In this document: positions 10,033 through 19,414 of the stretch, one piece after another
How the letters are laid out: each line of letters opens with the position of its first letter
How positions within the stretch are numbered: the first letter of the stretch is position 1
Assembly (NCBI GenBank): GCA_964017045.1
Contig: OZ024795.1
Location: 56,087,350-56,151,349, forward strand
From: Omphiscola glabra
Lineage: Eukaryota; Mollusca; Gastropoda; Lymnaeidae
DNA length: 64,000 nt
Direction of reading: 5' to 3'
The notes under the pieces: model-generated
The model's database searches: none
Told to the model about the DNA's origin: nothing
What the model saw: only the letters and a program-made list of their open reading frames with translations
Translations under genes and position numbers: made by a program

Positions 10033-13000
10033 CTGTAGACAAGAGAAACAAAAACTAACATACAATAAAGTTAAACCTTCATGACAGCACAGCTATTCCT
10101 AGACATAGAAAAGCGAACGCAACATCTTAAATAAGTATTTCTATGAGTATCAGTGAGGATCATTTTGAGTCATTTGTTGTTCTTGCTAAAACATGATATT
10201 TGTTGTTGTTGCTAAAGATGATATTTGTTGTTGTTGCTAAAGATGATATTTGTTGTTGTTGCTAAAGATGATATTTGTTGTTGTTGCTAAAGATATTTGT
10301 TGATGTTGCTAAAGATATTTGTTGATGTTGCTAAAGATATATATTGTTGCTAAAGATACTATTTGTTATTGTTGCTAAAGATGATATTTGTTATTGTTGT
10401 TAAAGATGATATTTGTTCTTTATCGAAATATTGAAGTAACAGAGTAAGGATTGTAAAATTAAATCTTAGCACCTAAACTGGGATGACCTTTGAATGTGCC
10501 TCTATTGTGCTAACCCAGTGGTTCTCAACCTTCCTAACGCCGCGAACCTTTCATACAGTTCCTCATGTTGTGGCGACCCCCAGCCACACAATTATTTTCG
10601 TTGCTACTTTATAACTGTAGAGTACCGTATATCTGTTTTCAGATGGTCTTAGGCGACCCCTGAGAAAGGGTCGTGCGATATCCAAAAGGGTCGCGACCCA
10701 CATGTTGAGAACCGCTATGCTAACCTGATTGCAGTCTCTCCCTTTATTACTCTTCTTTATTTGAACAGCCCTAGCGGTCATTATTGCCCTAGATATCAAA
10801 CTTATCAACAGCGGCCTGCTGTTGCTGCTAACTGATCAACTGTGGCCTGCTGTTGGTGCTAACTGATGTCAAACTTATCAAAAGAGGCCTGCTGTTGCTG
10901 CTAACTGATGTCAAACTTATCAACAGCGGCCTGCTGTTGCTGCTAACTCATGTCAAACTGTTCAACAGCGGCGTCAAACTTATCAACAGCGGCCCGCTGT
11001 TGCTGTTAACTGATGTCAAATTTATTAACAGCGGCCTGCTGTTGCTGCTAACTGATGGTTTAGTGCAAGCGTCGGCCTGCTGTTGCTGCTAGCTGATGGT
11101 TTAGTACAAGCGTGTTCCATTGTGTTTTAAAAGAGTGATCTTTCATTTACCTCTATGATGAGAAGTGTGAAATATGGCATCCAAGAAATGGCAAAGAGCA
11201 CTGCAATAAGGATTAGCATTTTGACTACATTCAGGTGACCTCTGTACAGAGCTTGAGTCACCACAGTGGCTCCCAGGTTGGCTCCAAACAAACCCCTTGA
11301 CCGGAAATACAAGAGTACACTGGAAAATAAAAGAGCATTTCATTTACAACAATGAGGGGGTCTCAAACTCGCGTCCCGAGGGACCTCATAACAATGTTCC
11401 CCTTTTTTCAATATCATTTGTGTCAGAAAATGTAATATTTGAAGATAGTAATGCTGCACAATGACGTGCTGTTAGCTTGGATCACGTGATACACACGAAT
11501 GGCCCTTGGAGCACGTGATACACATGAATGGCTTATAGACCACTTTTCAATTTATTAAAAAATAGCACAACTAAAATGTTCAAAAAAGTTCATGAAATCT
11601 AAAATATTGATTTTCCAATTTCATTCATTCAACGAGAAATAGAAACTAGTAGAAATAGAAACTAGTAGAGATAGAAACTAGTAGAGATAGAAACTAGTAG
11701 AGATAGAAACTAGTAGAGATAGAAACTAGTAGAGATAGAAACTAGTAGAGATAGAAACTAGTAGAGATAGAAACTAGTAGAGATAGAAACTAGTAGAGGT
11801 AGAAACTAGTAGAGATAGAAACTAGTAGAGATAGAAACTAGTAGAGGTAAAAAGTAGTAGAAATAGAGACTAGTAGAAGTAGTAATGAAACGTTACTTAT
11901 TCTTTCACCCCCCCCCCCCCATCTCTCTCTCTCTCTCTCTCTCTCTCGCTAACCCTTTATATGAGAATTACCTGCTATAATTAGCCAGCAGCAGAACAAG
12001 CGGCACCACATAGGCTAACAAGAGAATACCGATCCCATTGACAGTGGAGTATGTCCGTGACACACCGTGACTACCACAGCGTGTTATAGAGGTGCCATTG
12101 ACATAGGGCTCTTTAAACTCAGAATATTCATAGCTGAAATAACAAGGATACAAGAAATGGGCATGCAATAGAAACACATACATTCTCAATCACCCACACA
12201 CACATACACAACAAATGTATACCTGACACGATGGTGTAATCCAAGTAAAGTGTCAGTGACAGTGTCAGTGACAGCTACCTTTTGCAAGGGTCAAGATTTC
12301 TATTATTTGTTCCACGTTATAATCGCTCTGCTAGCTTCCATTTGAATCCAATATCAGTGTCTGCTTTTAAGTAAGACAAAACACACAGCAGTGATAGACA
12401 TTTTTTGCACTAGCAGAGATGTACTTACAGACATGTTGTACTTACAGAGATGTTGTACTTACAGAGATGTTGTACTTACAGACATGTTGTACTTACAGAG
12501 ATGTTGTACTTACATAGATGTTGTACTTACAGACATGTTGTACTTACAGACATGTTGTACTTACAGACATGTTGTACTTACAGACATGTTGTACTTACAG
12601 ACATGTTGTTCTTACAGACATGTTGTACTTACAGAGATGTTGTACTTAAAGAGATGATGCACTTATAGAAATGTTGCACTTACACAGATGATGTACTTAA
12701 ACAGATGAAGTATTAACACAGAGATGATGTACTTACAGAAATGTTGTACTTAAAGAGATGATGTACTTTCAGAGATGATGTACTTAAGAGATGATGTACT
12801 TAAAAAGATGTTGAACTTACAGAGATGTTGTACTTACATAGATGTTGTACGTACAGAGAAGTTGTACTTACAGAGTGGGTAGACTAAACAGCAAGGAGAG
12901 AAACCAGATAAGGGGAATAATTTGGACGACTTGGGCCATCGTTGTTCTTCCTTCATTCATGGCCACGATGGCCCGCTTTCTTTCAAAAGAAATGGCCACC

Positions 13001-14080
13001 ATTGAGTAAATAGATGCCATGATGCAAAGTAGTGGGCTGAAGTTGACCACACGACAAAGGAAGTCTCCTGTCAAATGTATGGACACATTGCTTTGATATC
13101 ATTAGAATTAAAACTATTAGAAATATTTTTAAAAAATGTGCTTCATGATTCGTTAGACATATTTCATACTTCGGCTGACCATGATTCACAAGCATAGCTA
13201 CTAACTAATTAATCAATTATTGCTACTAGCTTATTAATCAATTATTGCTACTAACTAATTAATCAATTATTGCTACTATCTAATTAATATTTTCACGTTA
13301 AACAGGCACCAGCATTAAACATCATAAGAAATATTGCAATGCTTAATGGCACACTTGACTAAAGACTTGCTTACCTTAATGATACATTTGACTAAAGACT
13401 TGGTTACCTTAATGACACATTTGACTAAAGACTTGTTTACCTTAATGGCACATTTGACTAATGACTTGGTTACCTTAATGACACATTTGACTAAAGACTT
13501 GGTTACCTTAATGACACATTTGACTAAAGACTTGATTACCTTAATGACACATTTGACTAATGACTTGGTTACCTTAATGACACATTTGACTAAAGACTTG
13601 GTTACCTTAATGACACATTTGACTAATGACTTGGTTACCTTAATGGCACATTTGACTAAGGACTTGCTTACCTTAATGACACATTTGACTAAAGACTTGG
13701 TTACCTTAATGACACATTTGACTAAAGACTTGGTTACCTTAATGACACATTTGACTAAGGACTTGCTTACCTTAATGACACATTTGACTAAAGACTTGGT
13801 TACCTTAATGACACATTTGACTAAAGACTTGGTTACCTTCAAAGTAATCCTCTGATGCATGTGACACGTCATGTATATTTTGTGGTATGACAATACCTTC
13901 CAAAATGATGTCGCTGACTGTCATGTTACATATCAAGAGATTTGTAAGGTTCGACATCTTCGGTGTTTTCATCATAACCATAAGGACGAGAATGTTGCTG
14001 ATAACAGACAAGACTAAAACCGTTCCAATAATGACAACGAAAACGAGTTGTCCCTGGGTAACATGTGTGCTGTGATCCAT
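9736..14080 (-). CDS. Class A (rhodopsin-like) GPCR, five coding exons, 355 aa
   Basis: Seven-transmembrane receptor of the plasma membrane, probably for a peptide or amine; ligand unknown. Exons (minus): 13837-14080, 12872-13067, 11972-12133, 11151-11319, 9736-10032; total 1068 nt. All four junctions are GT-AG with matching phases (1, 2, 2, 0). Seen in order: TM1 (VIIGTVLVLSVISNILVL), TM2 (NLLICNMTVSDIILEG), the TM3 Cys (GDFLC) ending SFERKR in place of DRY, TM4 with IPLIW, an ECL2 Cys (ITRCGS), TM5 (AYVVPLVLLL), TM6 (FAISWMPYF), and TM7 ending NFLLN where NPxxY is usual, then NRNFRSGF as helix 8. The start ATG at 14078-14080 is the first in frame after an upstream stop and has G at -3 and +4. 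Introns hold tandem arrays and a SPIN element. Class is secure, subfamily is not. Confidence 0.9.
10196..10432. repeat. 22-bp repeat in GPCR intron 4, about 10 copies
   Basis: The unit is GATATTTGTTGTTGTTGCTA + AA. Some copies are shortened by loss of GATG or part of the GTT run. Confidence 0.85.
10516..10717 (+). mobile_element. SPIN-like non-autonomous hAT element, 202 bp with 8-bp TSD
   Basis: Begins CAGTGGTTCTCAACCTTCCT and ends GTTGAGAACCGCTA, giving inverted termini. It is flanked by a perfect 8-bp duplication TGCTAACC (10508-10515 and 10718-10725). Interior blocks (ACAGTTCCTCATGTTGTGGC, TTATTTTCGTTGCTACTT, AGGCGACCCCTG, GGGTCGCGACCCACA) match what I know of SPIN MITEs. It has no transposase and must have been moved in trans. 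It sits in intron 4 of the receptor, plus orientation. Confidence 0.88.
10795..11103. repeat. 42-bp repeat in GPCR intron 4, about 7 copies
   Basis: The unit is GCTGTTGCTGCTAACTGATG + TCAAACTTATCAACAGCGGCCT, with internal deletions in several copies. On the plus strand it reads as a leucine-rich frame, which I regard as a by-product. Confidence 0.85.
11151..11319 (-). CDS. GPCR exon 4 (ICL3-TM6)
   Basis: Acceptor TTTTATTTTCCAG, then VLLYFRSRGLFGANLG, TM6 with VLFAISWMPYFTLLIIE (WMP in place of CWxP). Donor ATAGAG|GTAAATG in phase 0. This donor is not part of an array. Confidence 0.88.
11353..11395 (+). mobile_element. Possible hAT end fragment in intron 3
   Basis: GGGGGTCTCAAACTCGCGTC followed by CCGAGGGACC resembles one terminus of hAT elements of the CAGGGGTCTCAAACTCG type. 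No matching right end was located before the 16-bp array. Confidence 0.3.
11636..11885. repeat. 16-bp array in GPCR intron 3, about 15 copies
   Basis: The unit is GAGATAGAAACTAGTA, with a few GGTAG and AAATAG variants at the edges. It contains the palindrome ACTAGT in every unit. Confidence 0.93.
11909..11947. repeat. C12 and (TC)n tract in GPCR intron 3
   Basis: A run of cytosines followed by about 13 TC units, just inside intron 3 on the donor side of exon 3. Confidence 0.9.
11972..12133 (-). CDS. GPCR exon 3 (ECL2-TM5)
   Basis: Acceptor TTGTTATTTCAG, then YEYSEFKEPYVNGTSI with a possible N-glycosylation site (NGT), the ECL2 cysteine in TRCGSHG, and TM5 (GILLLAYVVPLVLLLANYS). Donor AGCAG|GTAATT. 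Phases fit both neighbours. Confidence 0.88.
12134..12409. other. Intron 2 acceptor side
   Basis: Unique intronic sequence with a CA-rich stretch (about 12190-12212) and a short GTGTCAGTGACA duplication at about 12248-12273. Confidence 0.4.
12410..12871 (-). repeat. 17-bp array of donor-like units in GPCR intron 2, about 27 copies
   Basis: On the minus strand the unit is GTAAGTACAACATCTCT. Almost every unit restores a GTAAGTAC donor preceded by CT. The first unit (12866-12871 onward) is the true donor of exon 2. Units far from the exon are more diverged (TTAAGTAC, GAAAGTAC), while the middle block is homogeneous (CTGTAAGTACAACATGT). Confidence 0.92.
12872..13067 (-). CDS. GPCR exon 2 (TM3-TM4)
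   Basis: Starts after ATTTGACAG on the minus strand, completing Gly-Asp-Phe-Leu-Cys, the conserved TM3 cysteine region. It runs through SFERKRAIV (ERK in place of DRY) and TM4 to LFSLPTL. Donor ACTCT|GTAAGTAC leaves two bases. The acceptor has a weak pyrimidine tract. Confidence 0.88.
13198..13290. repeat. 25-bp AT-rich repeat in GPCR intron 1, about 3.5 copies
   Basis: The unit is CTACTAACTAATTAATCAAT + TATTG, near the acceptor side of intron 1. Read on the minus strand it gives AATTAGT blocks. Confidence 0.8.
13341..13836 (-). repeat. 33-bp array of donor-like units in GPCR intron 1, about 15 copies
   Basis: Read on the minus strand, each unit is GTAACCAAGTCTTTAGTCAA + ATGTGTCATTAAG, so every junction re-creates AAG|GTAACC, the splice donor of exon 1. 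The first unit is the real donor at 13831-13836. A few units have small changes (AGTAAGCAAG, GTAAACAAG). The unit is a multiple of three and stays open in off-frames on both strands; these frames are not genes. In the receptor frame a TAA ends the first unit. Confidence 0.93.
13837..14080 (-). CDS. GPCR exon 1 (N-terminus, TM1-TM2)
   Basis: Encodes a short N-terminus starting MDHSTHVTQG, TM1 and TM2 with the NMTVSD signature, up to EDYFE. Donor GAAG|GTAACC leaves one base of a glycine codon, completed by exon 2. The donor is also the first unit of the 33-bp array in intron 1. A 5' UTR continues to about 14413, where TTTTTGCAG on the minus strand looks like a 3' splice site, so a further non-coding exon probably lies upstream. 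Confidence 0.88.
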
Positions 14081-14413
14081 GTCATATCCCAAAGGAACGA
14101 ACGAATCAAATTAATATGAAATTGTCATTTTGAAAGTAAAGAAAGCCCCATTGAGCCTTATTTTGAATCAGTTATCTCCATGAAAGTCGATGTACCGAGG
14201 TTGCATACTTGACTGTTTGCAAATCTGACGGGGCTTCAGATTCTCGAGCTAGTTAAGGCGAAAATCAAAGATGGTGGATTTTAAAATGTTACGCCTTCCT
14301 ACAGGTTCGTTTAAACAACAACAAGGTTTGTGTTTCACAATTTCTAAGCACTTTGACCTTTGACTTCCGGTTTGACTTTTGGTTCACGAGACCCAACCAT
14401 CTTCAGCACAACC
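14081..14413 (-). other. Probable GPCR 5' UTR exon part
   Basis: Between the start codon and a good acceptor on the minus strand (TTCATCTTTTTGCAG, exon starting at 14413). It is non-coding and carries in-frame stops before the ATG. A transcription start was not identified. Confidence 0.45.
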
Positions 14414-14481
14414 CTGCAAAAAGATGAAAAAAAATGGCTTAAGAATACTTTTAAAATTTCATAACTGTGATCATGTTTAAC

Positions 14482-14628
14482 TTTGACCAGTTAGTAGTCA
14501 TTAGTTAAACACATCCTACTTTGACCAGTTAGTAGTCATTAGTTAAACACATCCTACTTTGACCAGTTAGTAGTCATTAGTTGAACACATCCTACTTTGA
14601 CCAGTTAGTAGTCATTAGTTAAACACAG
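14482..14628. repeat. 38-bp repeat, 4 copies
   Basis: The unit is TACTTTGACCAGTTAGTAGT + CATTAGTTAAACACATCC. Copies are nearly identical. Confidence 0.9.
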
Positions 14629-14701
14629 AGAAAGTACTGCTGGGTATGGTGCGCTCATACTATACCCAGTTGGGGGGGGGGCACAAAGTCAAGAACTCTC
14701 T

Positions 14702-14950
14702 GGACCCTGTGGGACTACAGCATCAAACTTTGATGCGAAGCTTGAGGATATACACAGGGCCCTGGAGAGCGTGTATCACAGACTGAGAGAAAACGAGCTT
14801 GCGGGGCTCGATGTGGTCGTGTTCTCGGATTCAAGATCTTCTCTCGAGATCTTGGGAAAGAGACAGGTTACCACTCACTTGGTTGACGTCATCATTGAGG
14901 GAGGTGGAGCAGTGAAGAAGTTGAAACATCAGACCATAATTTTCTTTTAA
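14702..14950 (+). pseudogene. RNase H domain remnant of a retrotransposon
   Basis: An 82-codon frame ending at TAA 14948-14950. It reads TASNFDAKLEDIHRALESVY, then LDVVVFSDSRSSLEIL. The alpha-helix with a conserved Asp/Glu followed by a beta-strand ending in F-S-D-S is the RNase HI pattern seen in retrotransposon polyproteins. There is no start codon and no neighbouring RT, so this is a 5'- and probably 3'-truncated relic. A G11 run lies just upstream (14672-14681). Confidence 0.6.
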
Positions 14951-15129
14951 GTAATTAAATTTTAAACAAAATTTGAAATCTCGATTTTGTTTAGATGAAA
15001 ACGTGTATTTAAATGTTTAGGTGAATTAAGAATATGACTTTAAATTGTTTTTCAATTCTTTTTAATTCTGTAAATATATTTGTTGCATCTTTATGTTATA
15101 AATCCTTATGTTAAAAGATAGGCTAAAAC

Positions 15130-15295
15130 TTCAACAAAATTAAGATTAGCCTTCGAGTACTGCAGTAGGTTGTCAACAACATTAAGGTTAGCCTACGAGT
15201 ACTGCAGTAGGTTGTCAACAACATTAAGGTTAGCCTACGAGTACTGCAATAGGTTGTCAACAACATAAGGTTAGCCTACGAGTACTGCAGTAGGG
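15130..15295. repeat. 41-42-bp repeat, 4 copies
   Basis: The unit contains TTAGCCTACGAGTACTGCAG + TAGGTTGTCAACAACATTAAGG. The first copy carries CTTCGAG and the last lacks one base. Confidence 0.88.
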
Positions 15296-15402
15296 AACAA
15301 AACCAAGCAATGTTCCTGAGATGGGTAATAATAGTTTTGGTGGTGGTGTTTCCTTGAAATGTTACAGACGTACAAAAGTTGTTTTCATATTTTTAAAACA
15401 CA

Positions 15403-16915
15403 TTACAGAATGTAGTCTTAGTCAGCATAGAAAGACATTACAGAATGTATTAGGCATAGAAACACATTACAGAATGTATTCGGCATAGAAACACATTACA
15501 GAATGTAGTCTGCATAGAAACACATTACAGAATGTAGTCGGCATAGAAACACATTACAGAATATAGTTGCCATAGAAACACATTACAGAATGTAGTCGGC
15601 ATAGAAACACATTACAGAATATAGTTGCCATAGAAACACATTACAGAATATAGTTGCCATAGAAACACATTACAAAATATAGTTGCCATAGAAACACATT
15701 ACAGAATATAGTTGCCATAGAAACACATTACAGAATGTAGTTGCCATAGAAACACATTACAGAATATAGTTGCCATAGAAACACATCACAGAATATAGTT
15801 GCCATAGAAACACATTACAGAATATTGTTGCCATAGAAACACATTACAGAATGTAGTTGCCATAGAAACACATTACAGAATATAGTTGCCATAGAAACAC
15901 ATCACAGAATATAGTTGCCATAGAAACACATACAGAATATAGTTGCCATAGAAACACATTACAGAATATAGTTGCCATAGAAACACATTACAGAATATAG
16001 TTGCCATAGAAACACATTACAGAATGTAGTTGCCATAGAAACACATTACAGAATATAGTTGCCATAGAAACACATTACAGAATATAGTTGCCATAAAAAA
16101 ACACATTACAGAATGTAGTCCGCATAGAAACACATTACAGAATGTAATCGGCATAGAAACACATTACAGAATGTATTAGGCATAGAAACACATTACATAA
16201 TGTATTAGGCATAGAAACACATTACAGAATGTAGTCTGCATAGAAACACATTACAGAATGTAGTCGGCATAGAAACACATTACAGAATATAGTTGCCATA
16301 GAAACACATTACAGAATATAGTTGCCATAGAAACACATTACAGAATATAGTTGCCATAGAAACACATTACAGAATATAGTTGCCATAGAAACACATTACA
16401 GAATATAGTTGCCATAGAAACACATCACAGAATATAGTTGCCATAGAAACACATTACAGAATATAGTTGCCATAGAAACACATTACAGAATATAGTTGCC
16501 ATAGAAACACATTACAGAATATAGTTGCCATAGAAACACATCACAGAATGTAGTTGCCATAGAAACACATTACAGAATATAGTTGCCATAGAAACACATT
16601 ACAGAATATAGTTGCCATAAAAAACACATTACAGAATGTAGTCCGCATAGAAACACATTACAGAATGTAATCGGCATAGAAACACATTACAGAATGTATT
16701 AGGCATAGAAACACATTACAGAATGTATTAGGCATAGAAACACATTACAGAATGTAATCGGCATAGAAACACATTACAGAATGTATTAGGCATAGAAACA
16801 CATTACAGAATGTATTAGTCATAGAAACACATTACAGAATGTAGTCGGCATAGAAACTCATTACAGAATGTAGTCGGCATAGAAACACATTACAGAATAT
16901 AGTTGCCATAGAAAC
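15403..16915. repeat. 29-bp array, about 52 copies, with block duplication
   Basis: The unit is CATAGAAACACATTACAGAA + TATAGTTGC. Variants GTAGTCGGC, GTATTAGGC, GTAGTCCGC and GTAATCGGC occur in ordered blocks. The block GCCATAAAAAACAC...GTCCGC...GTAATCGGC...GTATTAGGC appears at about 16088-16180 and again at about 16610-16710. This shows a segmental duplication of roughly 520 bp inside the array. Confidence 0.93.
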
Positions 16916-16992
16916 TATTTATCAACACTTCATTTATTTTAGTTTTTATAGCAGTTAAACAATATTTCTCAAATTGTTTCAATGGCAGAAAC

Positions 16993-17180
16993 TCTAAGGT
17001 ACTTTATATAGTTCAACTCTTAGGTACTTTATATAGTTCAACTCTTGGGTACTTTATATAGTTCAACTCTTGGGTACTTTAAAATTTATATAGTTTAACT
17101 ATTATATACTTTATTTAGTTAAACTCTTAAGTACTTTATACGGTCAAACTCTTAGGTACTCTATATAGTCAAGCTCTTAG
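16993..17180. repeat. 25-bp repeat, about 7 copies
   Basis: The unit is GGTACTTTATATAGTTCAAC + TCTTA, increasingly degenerate to the right. Confidence 0.85.
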
Positions 17181-17800
17181 AAGTCAAACAATCACACATA
17201 CATACACACACACAAACCTTTTCATCTGTAATTTCCATTACTTGCAAATATTTTGATTTGATAATTTTAAAAAAAAAATGTCTGCTTTACTTTTGAAGTA
17301 AGTGTCTACCAGAAATTCTGGTTCTAATCAATAGTAGAGTCCATTGATGCAAAGTGCTACTCAACCAACAGCGCGTAATGTCTAATTATATGAAGAGTGT
17401 CGCTCTTTCTATACGTTAATTGGATTGTTATTGAATATACACCTAAGTATTTGGACATTCAGCTGGAGAATAATCGGAGAATAATCATAATCATAATCAC
17501 CATGTTGGCTTTCTCAGCTTATTTTGTTTGGGTAAAGCCATTTATCACAAATATCGACACAGACATTAAAAGTTATGCGAGAAGGCGATGTATCGAATGA
17601 CCTACATCTGCCTCGCAAATCTCTGCTGAGGAACTCCCTCTACCAAGTTATTGAAACTCTAGCTATTTTATAAGTCAACGATTCTCAAACTTTATTTGGG
17701 GTATCACCCCTCTTCAAGAAATAAAATCAGCCCATACCCCATTCGCCCTCTGATTGCTCCTATTATAACCCAGGTCCGGATTTTGTAACACGTCATTAAC
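17181..17800. other. Spacer with a possible hAT fragment
   Basis: Unique sequence. It holds a CA-rich run at about 17190-17215 and a 67-codon frame at 17397-17600 that starts with a non-ATG codon and has no recognisable domain. At 17672-17715, ATTCTCAAACTTTATTTGGG followed by GTATCACCCC resembles a single hAT terminus. Confidence 0.35.
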
Positions 17801-17938
17801 TTGAAGTAGATTAGTAACACAACAGAAATCTTGTAACTTGAAGTAAAATAGTAACACAACAGAAATCTTGTAACTTGAAGTAAATTAGTAACACAACAGA
17901 AATCTTGTAACTTGAAGTAAATTAGTAACAAAACAGAA
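17801..17938. repeat. 37-bp repeat, 4 copies
   Basis: The unit is CTTGAAGTAAATTAGTAACA + CAACAGAAATCTTGTAA. Confidence 0.9.
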
Positions 17939-17943
17939 AAATC

Positions 17944-18296
17944 GTTGATAGCACTTGACTGTGACCCAATTGGTCCTTGATAGCACTTGAATGTGACAAA
18001 ATTGGTCTTTGATAGCACTTGAATGAGACGCAATTGGTCTTTGATAGCACTTGATTGTGACAAAATTGGTCTTTGATAGCACTTGAATGTGACACATTTG
18101 GCCTTTGATAGCACTTGAATGTGACACATTTGGTCTTTGATAGCACTTGAATGTGAGAAAATTGGTCTATGATAGCACTTGATTGGTACACAATCCGTCT
18201 TTGATAGCACTTGAATGTGACAAAATTGGTCTTTGATAGCACTTGAATGTGACACATTTGGCCTTTGATAGCACTTGAATGTGACACAATTGGTCT
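17944..18296. repeat. 32-bp array, 11 copies
   Basis: The unit is TTGATAGCACTTGAATGTGA + CACAATTGGTCT. The unit length is not a multiple of three, so the minus-strand frames of up to 204 codons cycle through all three readings. They are not genes. Confidence 0.92.
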
Positions 18297-18949
18297 TCAA
18301 TCCATCAATGTAGCTCACGAACTATAGTGTGAAGCAGCACACGTTAATTTTATTTACTGCATCGATGATGGTTCTGATGGTGTCTAGTGGTGTCTGGTAA
18401 TGTCTGATGGTGTCTGATGTTTAACTCCAAGGGCAGACGATCAATGAGCGTATGTTATCCTCCAGATTTTCAACGACTGAGACTTTAAGCCCTTTAAAAT
18501 TTTATTTTTTATGATGTTACAGAGAATGTCAATTTTAAAAAATCATTTTTTAAAAACTTGATAATCCTAATATTGGAGCTGATATTTTATTTATAGTAAA
18601 TATAAATAATTAAAAATTACACTTTATTAATCCAAAGGGAATGGATATTTTGAGTTATTAAAAAATTCGTTAAAGGATTGCAGTCCAATCAACACCATGA
18701 ACTGGTAAAGTAATTGGGAGGAGGAAACAAATCTCTCAACATAAAGAGTTGATTAAACCATTGAAATACTTCTAGACGAACACAATGCGAACACGACTAA
18801 AGATTCATTTCAGGTGATGGCAGGAGAATGTCCCCCTCCTGTAGAGTGGATGAAACTCACACGCTGTGTGTGCAGCGCAAATAACATTTTTAGACCTTTC
18901 TCTAGTGATTACAAACAAAACCTTTTCTCATTAAACGATAGAACTAATA
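18297..18949. other. Spacer, no supported gene
   Basis: Contains GGTGTCTGATGGTGTCT repeats at about 18366-18420 and an AT-rich stretch. On the plus strand at 18801-18890, TTCATTTCAG precedes an open stretch reading MAGECPPPVEWMKLTRCVC. I do not recognise it with confidence; it could be a mobile-element or exon remnant. Confidence 0.35.
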
Positions 18950-19140
18950 GACGGGATGGACGGGTCAATACAACACGATAGGCATTCATAGGGAAGTGAT
19001 TGACGGTCGATACAACTTGATAAATCATTCATAGAACGTGATTGACGGGTCAATACAACATGATAGGCATTCTTAGGGAAATGATTGAAGGGGCGAGAAA
19101 ACATGATAAGTCATTCATAGTGACGTCATTGATAAGTAAT
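18950..19140. repeat. About 56-bp degenerate repeat (left flank of the 38-bp satellite)
   Basis: Units contain GGTCAATACAACATGATAGG + CATTCATAGGGAAGTGATTGA. The same family recurs at about 21296-21430, on the other side of the large 38-bp array. Confidence 0.75.
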
Positions 19141-19184
19141 TCAGCACCGTCCCAGATTTACAGCCAATTGGTTTTGATATGAGC

Positions 19185-19347
19185 GACATACGATAGTTAG
19201 GTATGAGCTATATACGATAGTTAGGTATGAGCTATATACGATGGTTAGGTATGAGCTATATACGATGGTTAGGTATGAGCTATATATGATGGTTAGGTAT
19301 GAGCTATATACGATAGTTAGGTATGAGCTATATACGATGGTTAGGTT
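19185..19347. repeat. 24-bp repeat, about 7 copies
   Basis: The unit is GGTATGAGCTATATACGATG + GTTA, with AT/GT variants at one site (CGATAG or CGATGG). Confidence 0.92.
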
Positions 19348-19414
19348 TTAAATGATCAACCCAGAACAGGATTGTGCTGATCAATTGATGTAAAATACAT
19401 TAGGTACAGGTAGT

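Noticed and set aside
13315..13893. 192-codon minus frame of VTKSLVKCVIK repeats
   Set aside because: It is the 33-bp intron array in a frame different from exon 1.
14081..14092. Extending the receptor upstream to 14092
   Set aside because: The codon at 14090-14092 is TTG, not ATG; the first in-frame ATG is 14078-14080, and a stop lies upstream.
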